NCBI GenBank assembly: GCA_031213475.1 | Contig: JARUPZ010000004.1 | Location: forward strand, 6,209,169-6,273,168 | DNA length: 64,000 nucleotides | Reading direction: 5' to 3' | Source: Nereocystis luetkeana | Taxonomy: Eukaryota; Sar; Phaeophyceae; Laminariales; Laminariaceae | Shown here: positions 23,901 through 31,855 of the stretch, in pieces | Layout: each line of letters starts with the position of its first letter | Numbering within the stretch: the first letter of the stretch is position 1 | The notes under the pieces: generated by a model | Told to the model about the DNA's origin: nothing | What the model saw: only the letters and a program-made list of their open reading frames with translations | Database searches by the model: none | Made by a program: the position numbers and the translations under genes

Positions 23901-23933
23901 CTGCTGGTCCGACCGGCGGTCGTCAAGGAATAA
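14994..23933 (+). CDS. Plastid-targeted multi-pass membrane protein, conserved cyanobacterium/plastid-type family of unknown function
   Basis: Six exons join in phase: 14994-15083, 15747-15986, 18735-18915, 21138-21385, 22516-22600 and 23707-23933 (TAA), giving 356 residues. Exon 1 is a hydrophobic signal peptide (MAPLRSVACFVAVYVGTFCG then AFVAQVPAQR); a Phe next to the likely cleavage site recalls the ASAFAP motif of heterokont plastid leaders. Exon 2 is an 80-residue Ser/Thr/Arg-rich transit-like stretch. The mature part has about six hydrophobic segments near residues 136-152, 180-199, 216-235, 261-281, 300-313 and 333-350. Conserved-looking pieces include WLAFGAYTFGP, FFNIFNALGIFPAVMAS, FVLGAFALGFFAVGPYLALR and FVGPALWLLVRP. 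I recognise this architecture from uncharacterised cyanobacterial and algal membrane proteins, but know no biochemical function. The start ATG has the context ACAATGG. Exon 5 is the least certain: it was chosen because it supplies a membrane helix with perfect phase. Introns carry poly(C) retroelements, and the tail of one lies just before the last 3' splice site. Confidence 0.85.
16127..16221. mobile_element. MITE family 2 copy
   Basis: TAACCCCTTTAGAACCGCAG to CTGCGGTCCTTAGAGGGTTA; abuts the large palindrome at 16219. Confidence 0.85.
16219..16352. repeat. Long palindrome, ~56-bp arms
   Basis: Arms from AACGAGGGATGTTTTT to ACCGAAATTTCGG...CACTCCTCGTT are almost fully complementary, including CAGTATTTTCCCGAAATTTC. 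The loop is ~17 bases. It may be a foldback element or a hairpin RNA precursor; no family relation found elsewhere in the window. Confidence 0.8.
16525..16935 (-). mobile_element. tRNA-derived element flanked by short direct repeats
   Basis: On the minus strand, a tRNA-like segment with box A-like CTATAGCT...GGTA and box B-like GGGTTCAAGTCTC (plus 16770-16845) is followed by a ~200-base body. The sequence [TTACCCCTATAGCTCAGTAG-type tRNA 5' half + ATCGATCGAT + CCCAGGGTAAT] occurs at both ends, ~70 bp each; a third partial copy follows to 16915. Confidence 0.75.
17596..17712. mobile_element. MITE family 1 copy
   Basis: Ends ACTACCGGGGACCATAG / CCATGGTCCCCCGCAACAGT; diverged. Confidence 0.75.
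18155..18300. repeat. GATC-rich dispersed repeat
   Basis: GATCATGATCTACAGACAGA, GATCTGTACAGTACACATCC and CCCAGGAA; relatives at 22660-23010, 44590-44640, 63080-63360 and in the spacers of the 5040-5535 array. Confidence 0.6.
18945..19170. repeat. GGGTC/GACCC pentanucleotide inverted arrays
   Basis: GGGTC-type repeats (18945-19013) face GACCC repeats (19028-19161) across a ~15-base spacer, so the RNA or DNA could form a very GC-rich hairpin. It lies ~30 bases after the donor of exon 3 of the plastid membrane protein gene. Confidence 0.9.
19578..19779 (-). mobile_element. LINE 3' tail with poly(C) end
   Basis: Reverse-strand match to the last ~190 bases of the LINE at 12459-13214, ending in a stop codon, GTATG and a C run (G run 19578-19611 on plus). 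It begins directly at the C run of an adjacent SINE-like copy. Confidence 0.85.
19780..20125 (-). mobile_element. SINE-like poly(C) element, 5'-truncated
   Basis: The 3' ~340 bases on the minus strand. Its C run (GGGGGG at 19780 on plus) joins the LINE tail at 19578-19779. It lies in intron 3 of the plastid membrane protein gene, antisense. Confidence 0.85.
20330..20640 (+). mobile_element. Old copy of the poly(A) SINE family
   Basis: Plus orientation; GGATTCGAGCC box B, CGACGAGGGAAGAGAAGG, ATGAAAATGAAGGCACG and GTGACCCCGGATCTGAG survive. Confidence 0.65.
20640..20750 (+). repeat. Dispersed repeat shared with 32055-32165
   Basis: CCCAGCTTCGTCGGGACT, CACCCTGTGTCCGTCCTGGT and GAGAGAATGCTGA match CCCAGCTTCATCAGTACA, CACCCAGTGTCCGTCCTGAT and GAGAAATACTGA at 32065-32160. 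Confidence 0.7.
21465..21998 (-). mobile_element. SINE-like poly(C) element, full length
   Basis: Full ~530-bp copy on the minus strand; the 5' end CCAACCCAACCCAAAT (plus) meets the C run of the neighbouring copy at 21999. It lies in intron 4 of the plastid membrane protein gene. Confidence 0.85.
21999..22109 (-). mobile_element. SINE-like poly(C) element, short 3' fragment
   Basis: Only the last ~90 bases plus a long C run (G run on plus), placed between a LINE tail and a full copy. Confidence 0.75.
22110..22210 (-). mobile_element. LINE 3' tail with poly(C) end
   Basis: The last ~85 bases of the same LINE, ending in the GCAAGCAACAAATGAGTACG type terminus, then a C run that joins a truncated SINE-like copy. 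Confidence 0.8.
22231..22310. mobile_element. MITE family 2 copy, decayed
   Basis: TTCTGCAGTCCCCCTTTGGG and CCCCAAATGGGACTGCCG remain. Confidence 0.6.
22660..23010. repeat. GATC-rich dispersed repeat, longer copy
   Basis: AGATCATGATCTCTATATA, GATCTGTACAAGAGTACATA, CAACTCAGGAAG and TAGATGATCTATCTG. Confidence 0.6.
23095..23212. mobile_element. MITE family 1 copy with a TACCTGGTA insert
   Basis: Carries TACCTGGTA at 23155 in the AT-rich core, where most copies have only ATATGTAGG or similar. Confidence 0.85.
23400..23650 (+). mobile_element. SINE-like poly(C) element, 5'-truncated, next to a splice acceptor
   Basis: The 3' ~240 bases, ending GAGTAC and a C run of about 20. The run lies ~57 bases before the 3' splice site of the last exon of the plastid membrane protein gene and lengthens its pyrimidine tract. 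Confidence 0.85.
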
Positions 23934-24097
23934 ACCACGTTTTTGATACCGTCTCCCTTACGGACTGGCTGGCGGGCATGGTACTACGTAGCCGTTGGCA
24001 CTCGTTTTTGTGTTCTCCACATCGAGAGGCCTTTTTTTTCGCTGCTACAGCCTGTTTTTTTTTTTGTGACCACAGGCAAGGATTACAGGGAAGTGAG

Positions 24098-24208
24098 CTA
24101 TTACGGGGGACCATAGTTAACAGGACCTATGGTACACATAAAAACCTATATGTTTGACCATTTTTACTAACAATATTTGGTCCTGTTAACTATGGCCCCC
24201 CGCAATAG
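24098..24208. mobile_element. MITE family 1, exemplar (~110 bp, long inverted repeats)
   Basis: The ends read CTATTACGGGGGACCATAG and CTATGGCCCCCCGCAATAG and are near-perfect inverted repeats running on into the conserved TTAACAGGACC / GGTCCTGTTAAC. The core is short and AT-rich (ACACATAAAAACCTATA, TTTTTACTAACAATATTTGG). There is no coding capacity. This is the structure of a non-autonomous DNA transposon; no transposase gene is in the window. Confidence 0.85.
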
Positions 24209-24740
24209 TGTGACATTATTATCATCAGTATCATCATAGTCATCATCATCAGTATCATCATCATCGAAGCGGTCATCGTCGTCGTCACTACTAATAATAA
24301 CATGATCCCCCCTGAGCTGTTGCTATTTACAGCAGTAGGAAGGAAGAATACACAACGTGGGGCAGATATGCATGTTTCTTGCTCCATGTCGTCAGCTTGT
24401 GTGTGTTGGTAGTGGATTCCTGTGGGTGGGTGGGTCGGTAGATCGGTCGGTAGGTCGGTCGGTCGGTAGGTGGGTCGGTCGGTCGGTCGGTCGATCGCTT
24501 CAGCTATTTCGAAAAAATGCAGTCCCTATGTGGAGTGTAAGAGGCGAAGGTTAAGCGGGTAAAATACCAAGCTCTCCTTCTTTGCTTATTGCCGCTGCTG
24601 CTGCTGCTGCTGCTCTTCTGTCCCAATGTTCTACGTGGGATCACACGCTTTTTTGGTGGCTGGTCCCACCGGCAGCCGCTCACAAATAATGAGCAAGTTT
24701 CTATTTGTTTTGCACGGCCACAGCCCAGAATGCGGGGGTG

Positions 24741-25024
24741 GGGTGGGGGGGGTGGGGGGGGTGTACTCGATAGGAGAGATGTACTCGATCTCATGCATGG
24801 CCGTAGTCGTACGGCCGTAGACCCTAGCCTCCCTACAATGCCGGGATGGAGCATGTCGGGTTTTCACCGACCAGGCAGACATTGCTTGCACCAAGCGCGA
24901 AGCGCCGTGACGTGTCCTGCGAGTCGCATGAAGGGTGAGCTGCATCCTACTAAGAACCGTCTGTGAGGCGGACTTGCAAATGGATGACAGCTTCAATGAG
25001 TCACTTTAATTTCCGGTGTAGCAG
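24741..25024 (-). mobile_element. SINE-like poly(C) element, 5'-truncated
   Basis: The 3' ~280 bases on minus, with GGGGGGTGTACTCGATAGG at the plus-strand start. Confidence 0.85.
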
Positions 25025-26277
25025 GGGCCATTTTGATACGTACGAGGAAAACAGACGTTTTTTTTGGGAAGGGGTTGGAGGCAGTGACGACTGATTGGGC
25101 TGGTACCACTTCATACCTGTCATATCTCATAGACCGACAGTAAGAGTGTGGGCTAGGTATGGCATAATTCGTTTTTCAACATTTGCTGCCGTCAGAGGCG
25201 TGCTGGGATAGGAGGGGCGGGGGAGGGGGGGGGGGGGCGGTACGAGTACGCAGCATTTTTTTGGCCTTTTTTTGTCTCTGGCTGACGGGGGGGACTTCTG
25301 AACGGAGACGAACAAAACCAACACCAGCTTGTTTACAAGCAATGGTCATTTTTTGTATGAACCTTTGTATACCATGTACCAGGTAGGCCATCGGATCGAC
25401 AGACCATGGAGTTGTTCTCCAAATTTAATTTTTTCTAGAAAAAAAAAACTAGGTGAAGAAAAAAAAGTGGGCCAAGCATAAGGAGAGCTTTTCAAGTGAG
25501 ATGAGTACGTGGGAGCCTCTCAGCTAAAGCAGGTGCACCCTTTCTGCCCTGGTATGAAGGAAAAATAAAAGAACAAAAAAAGGAAAAAAAAATCGAAGCG
25601 GCGAGATCGAAAACTTGCTCGAATGCCATTTTGCAAGCTTGGTGTAATACTATAATAGTACTAACTCCATCGCGCTATCTACGTGGTGCGTACGTAGGTT
25701 TTTAGAGGATGTCTATACGTTTTTTCACAGGCTTTGAAATCAAGGATTTCGCTATACGTACCTACCTGGTACCAAGTACCTGGTATGCCACAAAAGGCGA
25801 CAGCTATATACTTACGGCTTATACTCCCTGTATGGGTTCTCCTAGAAAGGAGGCGTTTCTCCGGAGTTGTTTACCGTACGAGTATGGTAGTTATCTGCAG
25901 TAGTAGTCGGTGATCCCCACCCATCCCACACGGCACGGATGATACCTACACCGTACGGCAAAGATGGGCGGGAGGATCTCCGACTCTGCTGTAGGATGGG
26001 ATTTCCCGTCTAGTTGTGGCGGTTTCTCCCTCCCGGAGATGCGTTTTCGTCCCTTTTGCGGGGTTCCATTTGCATGTATTTTTTTCCGATCTAACCAGCT
26101 TCCCACAGTAAGCAGTACCTACCTCCCGATCGGTTGGTTCCTCCACACCGTATTGCCCACGATTATGTCCAGCCGTGTGCCCTTTTTTTCTCTTGCCCTG
26201 TACGTGCTCCAAGGCCCTTTCCAACCCGCGGGTTCCTTCGAGGAGACGCTGTGTCGTCTGTACCATGCTTGTGTGAG
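25025..26277. other. Spacer without recognisable gene
   Basis: A minus-strand frame at 25946-26266 (104 codons) is not recognised. Otherwise only A runs and TACCWGGTA copies. Confidence 0.4.
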
Positions 26278-26625
26278 GGTATATTACCTACTGAGGTATA
26301 GGGGTGAACTATCGATCGACTTCCCAGCCCAGGGTAATGCTTGTAACACTCTCCCCCCCTCTGAACGGCGGGGTCTTTTTGGGGCGTCGGTACCGTATAC
26401 GGCCGTACACTAGCCTCCACCCGCTTCGTTCCAATACCTCGAGAACCAGGGAGATATGTTTTCGGAGACGCACGCACAACAAGCGTTTCCGAAAAAAGAA
26501 ACGTTCGAAGCGAGACTCGAACCCGTGTCCTGCCGACGACGCCAGATGTGAGGTTATTTACCTACTGAGCTATAGGGGTAAAATATCGATCGATTCCCCA
26601 GCCCAGAGCCATCCTTATACCGTGT
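26278..26625 (-). mobile_element. tRNA-derived element flanked by short direct repeats
   Basis: Same layout as 16525-16935: repeats at 26281-26345 and 26553-26620, internal GAGACTCGAACCCGTGTCCT (box B, reverse), and body CTCTGAACGGCGGGGTC. Confidence 0.8.
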
Positions 26626-27052
26626 GTATGAGCGCACAAAAAAGTTTTCTTCCGAGGGAAGTCGATGCCACAGTTTTTCCACGCCTCATCTTATGCTTCT
26701 GCGACTCCTCCTCCGCCACGCTGGTCCCATGAATACCCATATAAAAAAAAAAATCTGAGCACCTCTCTCTCAGAGATGTTGACACACGGGGTGAATTACT
26801 GCTATTCCTATACGTCAGGTTCTAAAACCTTTGTTGGGTTGGTCGCTGTCCGATCGAATTGACAACTCTCCCAACCGAACTCTTAACAACTAACCCTAAC
26901 CCAGCAGTTCACGACACCTCTCCCCGATCCCCGCAACACACGTTTCAAGGTGACCCCTATTGTGGGGAAAATAGCACTCCAAAACGCATGTCGTTGTCGT
27001 GCTCTCGAATACGTGGTGAAAAGCCTCGGAAACTAGAAGGTGCACCTCTGTC

Positions 27053-27163
27053 CTATTACGGGGGACCATAGTTAATAGGACCTATGGTATACATAAAAAC
27101 CTATATATTTAAACATTTTTACTAACGATATTTGGTCCCATTAACTATGGTCCCCCGCAATAG
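27053..27163. mobile_element. MITE family 1 copy
   Basis: Near-identical to the copy at 24098; no TACCWGGTA in the core. Confidence 0.85.
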
Positions 27164-27357
27164 CATGCGCCACCTACAGTGCGACATTCCGGCACGGCAC
27201 GTTATACGTATTGTGGTAGCACCAGATTTAAAATTCCCGACGGGAAGATACACATAGTACCCCTCTTGGTAGATTCAGCCGCGCATTTGCGTGCAAGTAC
27301 ATGTATACCCCCCCCAAAGCCCCAGAATATCCTCGATCCCCTCTCTCCTGTCCCCCC

Positions 27358-27847
27358 CCCCCCCGCTCACTACGAGAGCTAGACAACCAGGGTATCGTTT
27401 GTTTTTTTTCTGGCGGTCGCCCACAGCCGGTTGTCGAGTTAGATCGTTTGTGCGAGGTAAAGAACCTTTACTCCGCACAATTGGGAATGATCGTATCACG
27501 TAGTGTTCAAGGTAAGACACCCAAGAGGCAGTTACATAGCACTCCCGTTGCTGTCTCTGGAAATGCCTACACCGGAAATAAATCAACTCATTGAAGCTGT
27601 CGTCCATATGCAAGTCCGCCTCACAAGCGCTTCTTGATAGGATGCAGCTTACCCTTCATGCGACTCGCCAGACACCTCACGGCGCTTCGCGCTTGGTGCA
27701 AGCAATTTCTGCCTGGTCGGTGAAAACCCGACATGCTCCGTCCCGGCATTGTAGGGATGCGAGGGTCTATGGTCATACGACTACGGCCATGCACGAGATC
27801 GAGTACATCTCTCCTATCGAGTACACCCCCCTCCCCCCCCCCCCCCC
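27358..27847 (+). mobile_element. SINE-like poly(C) element, nearly full length
   Basis: Begins at GCTCACTACGAGAGCTAG directly after a C run (possibly the tail of an earlier copy) and ends GAGTACA and a long C run. Confidence 0.85.
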
Positions 27848-28174
27848 GCCCCCTCAAAACAAGCCCCCGCCAAAACGCCTCTCCTCTACCTGTTGCTATG
27901 TTAACAACCCGTTTGGGGCTTCCGACGGGGGAGGGGGGGGATGTCGAACACACGACGTGTGTGCAGTGATATCTTGTTGACGAGAGATGTCCCACGAGCG
28001 TCATCGGGCTTTCTCCGAACCCTGACGTTGAGGACATTTTCGACGTTGAGCGTACGCATTGCCGGGGATGGCATTTTTTGCATACATACCTCGAAAAGGA
28101 GAAGAAGGTATGTCCGGAAGAAGGGAGAGGGGCGGGATGATCCGCGTTGTGGCAGGCCGTTGGGGGAGGGGGCG

Positions 28175-28372
28175 GGGGGGCGCGGGGGGGGGGGGGAGGG
28201 TGCCCTCGATATCATGCAGCATGGCCGTAGTCGTATGGCCATATCGACCCTCGCATATGCCTACGATGCCGGGTCGGAGCACGTCGGGTTTTCACCGACC
28301 AGGCAGACAATGCTTGCAATCAAGCGCGAAGCGAAACGCGAGGCGTTCGGCGAATCGCATGAAGGGTGATCT
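28175..28372 (-). mobile_element. SINE-like poly(C) element, 5'-truncated, diverged
   Basis: The 3' ~190 bases on minus. It shares the AAGCGAAACGCGAGG variant with the copy at 23400, so it may be a subfamily. Confidence 0.75.
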
Positions 28373-28397
28373 GCATCAGATTATTCGTTTTTGTTAT

Positions 28398-28450
28398 TTG
28401 CTGTTTAGTCATTTTTCCATTTACCATCACGCATCCCTTTCGAGGCTTGA
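28398..28450 (-). mobile_element. Possible short LINE tail remnant
   Basis: About 45 bases resemble the reverse complement of the LINE end (AGTCATTTTTCCATTTACCA, CGCATCCCTTTCGAG). No C run remains. Confidence 0.45.
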
Positions 28451-28745
28451 GGGGTTTTCATGTCATGCATGCATATAGCCACGCGTAGAGGGAGGGGAGG
28501 GGGGAGGGGGGTCGGCCCACTCGTGCAGTGGAATACTAATCCACATGTTGTATGCGCGGTCACTCCCCCCCGTCCATCCATGATTAGTCGACCGGTATCC
28601 ATAAATAAAATGTCGTTGCATCCTTTGGTTGGCTTTTTGGTACTACTATCCAGTATTGCTACAGTATATACTTACAGTAGTACAGCAGTATTACAGCCCC
28701 CTAAACCGGTAGGCTCGAGCACCAGTCTTGCGCCCCTTATACACT

Positions 28746-28851
28746 TGACCCCTTTAGAACTCCAGTCCCGTTTTGGGGACAATCCACTCAAATTCCAAGT
28801 AGTTTTTCCCCCAACTGTACCCAAAACGAGACTGCAGTCCTAAAAGGGTTA
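28746..28851. mobile_element. MITE family 2 copy
   Basis: Closest to the copy at 514, sharing CACTCAAATTCCAAGT. Confidence 0.85.
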
Positions 28852-29227
28852 AGTGATACGATCGTAAATACTCGTTATCAATGTGCGAGTAAACTCGCAA
28901 TTAGTCTGACCGCGTGTTGGGTCTCACGGAGCTCACAGAGAGTCCCCCCCGCCCCCCCCCCCCCCTTACGACTCTGATGCATAGCTTTTTGCTCCCCCCC
29001 TACTTTTTCTCCCTGGCGAGATTCAGAGATATGTTCTTCATCTTTAGTTTCCTACTGCAACACCGCGCTCGTCGGTTATGGTTTCGTTGCCTGTGCTTGC
29101 TGCGTAGAACTATATACGTGCGCCTAGAGCAAGCGGGCACAGTACAGAGAGGTGGTTATCATATGCAATACGGTACAACTCTTTGTCCCAAAATTATGAG
29201 GACCGTTTGCTCATTACATTATTATTG

Positions 29228-29353
29228 GTATTACGGGGGACCATAGTTAATAGGACCAAATATTGTTAGTAAAAATGGGAAAATATGTACCTGGTATGTA
29301 GGATTTTGTGTGCAACGTAGATCCTATTTACTACCATAATGGACCGCCGTATA
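29228..29353. mobile_element. MITE family 1 copy with a TACCTGGTA insert
   Basis: Diverged right end (GGACCGCCGTATA); TACCTGGTATG in the core at 29288. Confidence 0.75.
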
Positions 29354-30134
29354 CGTAATATAATAGTATGTGATTCAAACGTTCCTCATATTATACCACA
29401 GTATATGTGAAGGGACATAGTGGTATATAATATGCTTGTATCATACCAGAGGTGTATTACCGGATATAATGCATGTGCTACGTACGCGAACAAGAACAAA
29501 ACTAACTACTTCGTATAAAAATATACTGCTACTACTACTGCTTGCTGTGTTGTTGTAGAGGCATCGCAACATCCCAACGAAGTCATTGCAATGCGCACGA
29601 ATGAATGCGTGCATGCATAATATCGTATGCAAGAGAGCATTCCTGACCTGTATTTACTTCTCTATTTGGTCAAGCAATTCACTCTTTCTTCTCGCCTCTC
29701 TCCTTTATCCCTCTCTGCTCTCTCCTCTCAGCCTCTCAGCGTGGTACGAACTCCTATTAATACCTGATGATGATGGTACCTGGTATAATAGTTCGTTTTG
29801 TCTATTTTAATAGCGTGTTTCTTGTTTGTTGGTGTTTGATGTTGTGTGTGTTTCTCATATATATTACCAGTATTACGTTTCGATTTTCCCCTTCGTTTTT
29901 GAGTTAAAAGTCGAAAAAGATGGGCGTCGTTTCGTCGTCGTCATTCATACAGAGAAGTACCAGGTATGTACCAGGTACTGCACTACTACTGAACTGCTGT
30001 ACTTCGTACCTGGTACGTTATACCCTCCCGGTCCGCGCGGGGAAAAAACATCTTCGACTGAGAGATCATGATACAGATGAGAGCGGGCACGAAAATCTGA
30101 AAATCTAGTAAGGAAAATCGAACTTTCGCGTGTC

Positions 30135-30179
<45 letters not shown>

Positions 30180-31399
30180 ACCGGGACGATCGAATGCGGC
30201 TTAAGTGTACTTGAGCACTTTGGGTACACTGATGTACCAGGTATAAGGCGGCAGCAGACTGTATCGTACTGCTCTGCTGGTGTCCGTCCGGCCGTCCGGT
30301 TCTGCCTGCCTGCGTGCGGTTGTGTATCCAAAGTCCAAAGCCAAACAGCCAATCCATAATGCCCCGACACGTTTAGAGAGGAGGGCACGATGATTGGTCA
30401 GAATTATTCCGGTTATACCGATGGTGAAAAATTAGCCCGTCGCAGTTCTTGTCCAAACAACAGGTTGGCCTTTGCTTTGCTTTGCTTTGCTTTCCACTCG
30501 CTCCTCGCTTCGCCTGTCTTCCTTCTCCCCGTCTCGCCAAGCTCCCGCAGGCCAGCCCCTCGTTGCAAGGTACGTTTCTTTCCAATACACGTGTTCTGTG
30601 AGCTGTAGGCTGCGCTGGTGCTAGCTTGGCAGGTTGCAATTGAGAGTGTTGCCTGGTGGTGGTCGTGGCTGATCTCTTTTCTCTCTCCCATACATAAACG
30701 TGGTGTTCTGGTAGACAGCAGCAGCAACAGCACCAGCAGCGGTTGGGTGGATTTTGCTGCGCGGCCCAGGTAGAAAGCGATGGGCAATGCTAGGCGCTCA
30801 CGGCCGACTGGGGGGGTCTCGAGATCGGAAGCCTTCTCCGGTTTGAAACCCCTTCGCTAGAGAGGAGAGACGTGCTGAGCGACCACCGTCTGCAAAACTC
30901 TAGAAGCGCGCGCCGTGCGCATCCACTGCTGTCCGAATAGAAAATAGAGCAAAAAAAAGAGCAAACCCAAAATGAATTCAGTATGGTACATGGAGAGAGT
31001 GTGTGACGTTTCGGCGCCCTATTTAGAACTATGTCCGAAAATGTAAGGATCATTATATATATATATGAAAATGTGAAAGTTCGTTATATGTTCGGACGTT
31101 ATTTTAGAGTGTCTCGCAAAGGTGTGGCGTCAGGCGTCAGCGAACAGCGAAGGGTCCTGCTTTGCGCTGTGGTTTTGCTTGGTTGCCCACGAGCAGCGGC
31201 GGTGCATGTCCCATTCCAACCACTCACCCACCCGCCCACTCACCACCGGAAGCAGCGCAGTGCAATGCAATGCAATGCAACGCAGCGCTCCGTATCAGCG
31301 AAGCAAGGCCTCTTTGGTTTGGTTTTGGTCTATGATATCCTCTCTCTGGTGGACTAAGTAAGTGGACTTCTGACGTCGATTGTCGATTCAAATCCTTCC
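29354..31399. other. Spacer upstream of VDAC, no gene seen
   Basis: Contains a GCA repeat (30137-30179), several TACCWGGTA copies (29777, 29958, 29969, 30007, 30235) and a TTTGC repeat (30475-30492). Confidence 0.5.
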
Positions 31400-31694
31400 G
31401 GTTTGTGTTCGCTGATCTCTGGCGTCTTCGCTACTGTTCGCTGATCTCTGGCGTCTTCGCTACTGCTGCGTCTGCGGATCTCTCGTCTCTCTTGCCCCTC
31501 TCTCCGTCGTTGACCACCTTTTGTTTCCGATCTCTGCCGCTGCTGCTGCTGCTGCTGCTGTTGCCATGCCCTTTACGCTGCTGTGTTCTACGTTTGTTTG
31601 CTCTCTTTATAATCGTGTTTTTGTGTTTTGGCTCTCGTCTCTGCCGTTGTCGTTGTTGTTGTGTGTGATGTTGGCGAACGACTACGCCGCCATG

Positions 31695-31746
<52 letters not shown>

Positions 31747-31855
31747 GTGGTCCTGGTGATTCGGAATTCTCGCTGTTGGTGATCTAAATGGACCGCTTCT
31801 GGCGATACTGACTACTGTTTCGAACACGGCGGCACGGCGGCTTTTGCGCGAGTAG
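31400..31855 (+). other. VDAC upstream region (5' UTR or promoter)
   Basis: A 30-bp duplication GTTCGCTGATCTCTGGCGTC (31408, 31438), GCTGCTGCTG runs at 31537-31560 and 31697-31750. No TATA box stands out. The start of transcription cannot be placed. Confidence 0.4.

Noticed and set aside
25946-26266. 104-codon minus-strand frame
   Set aside because: Charged sequence with no family I recognise and no splice context; could be old retroelement debris but cannot be supported.
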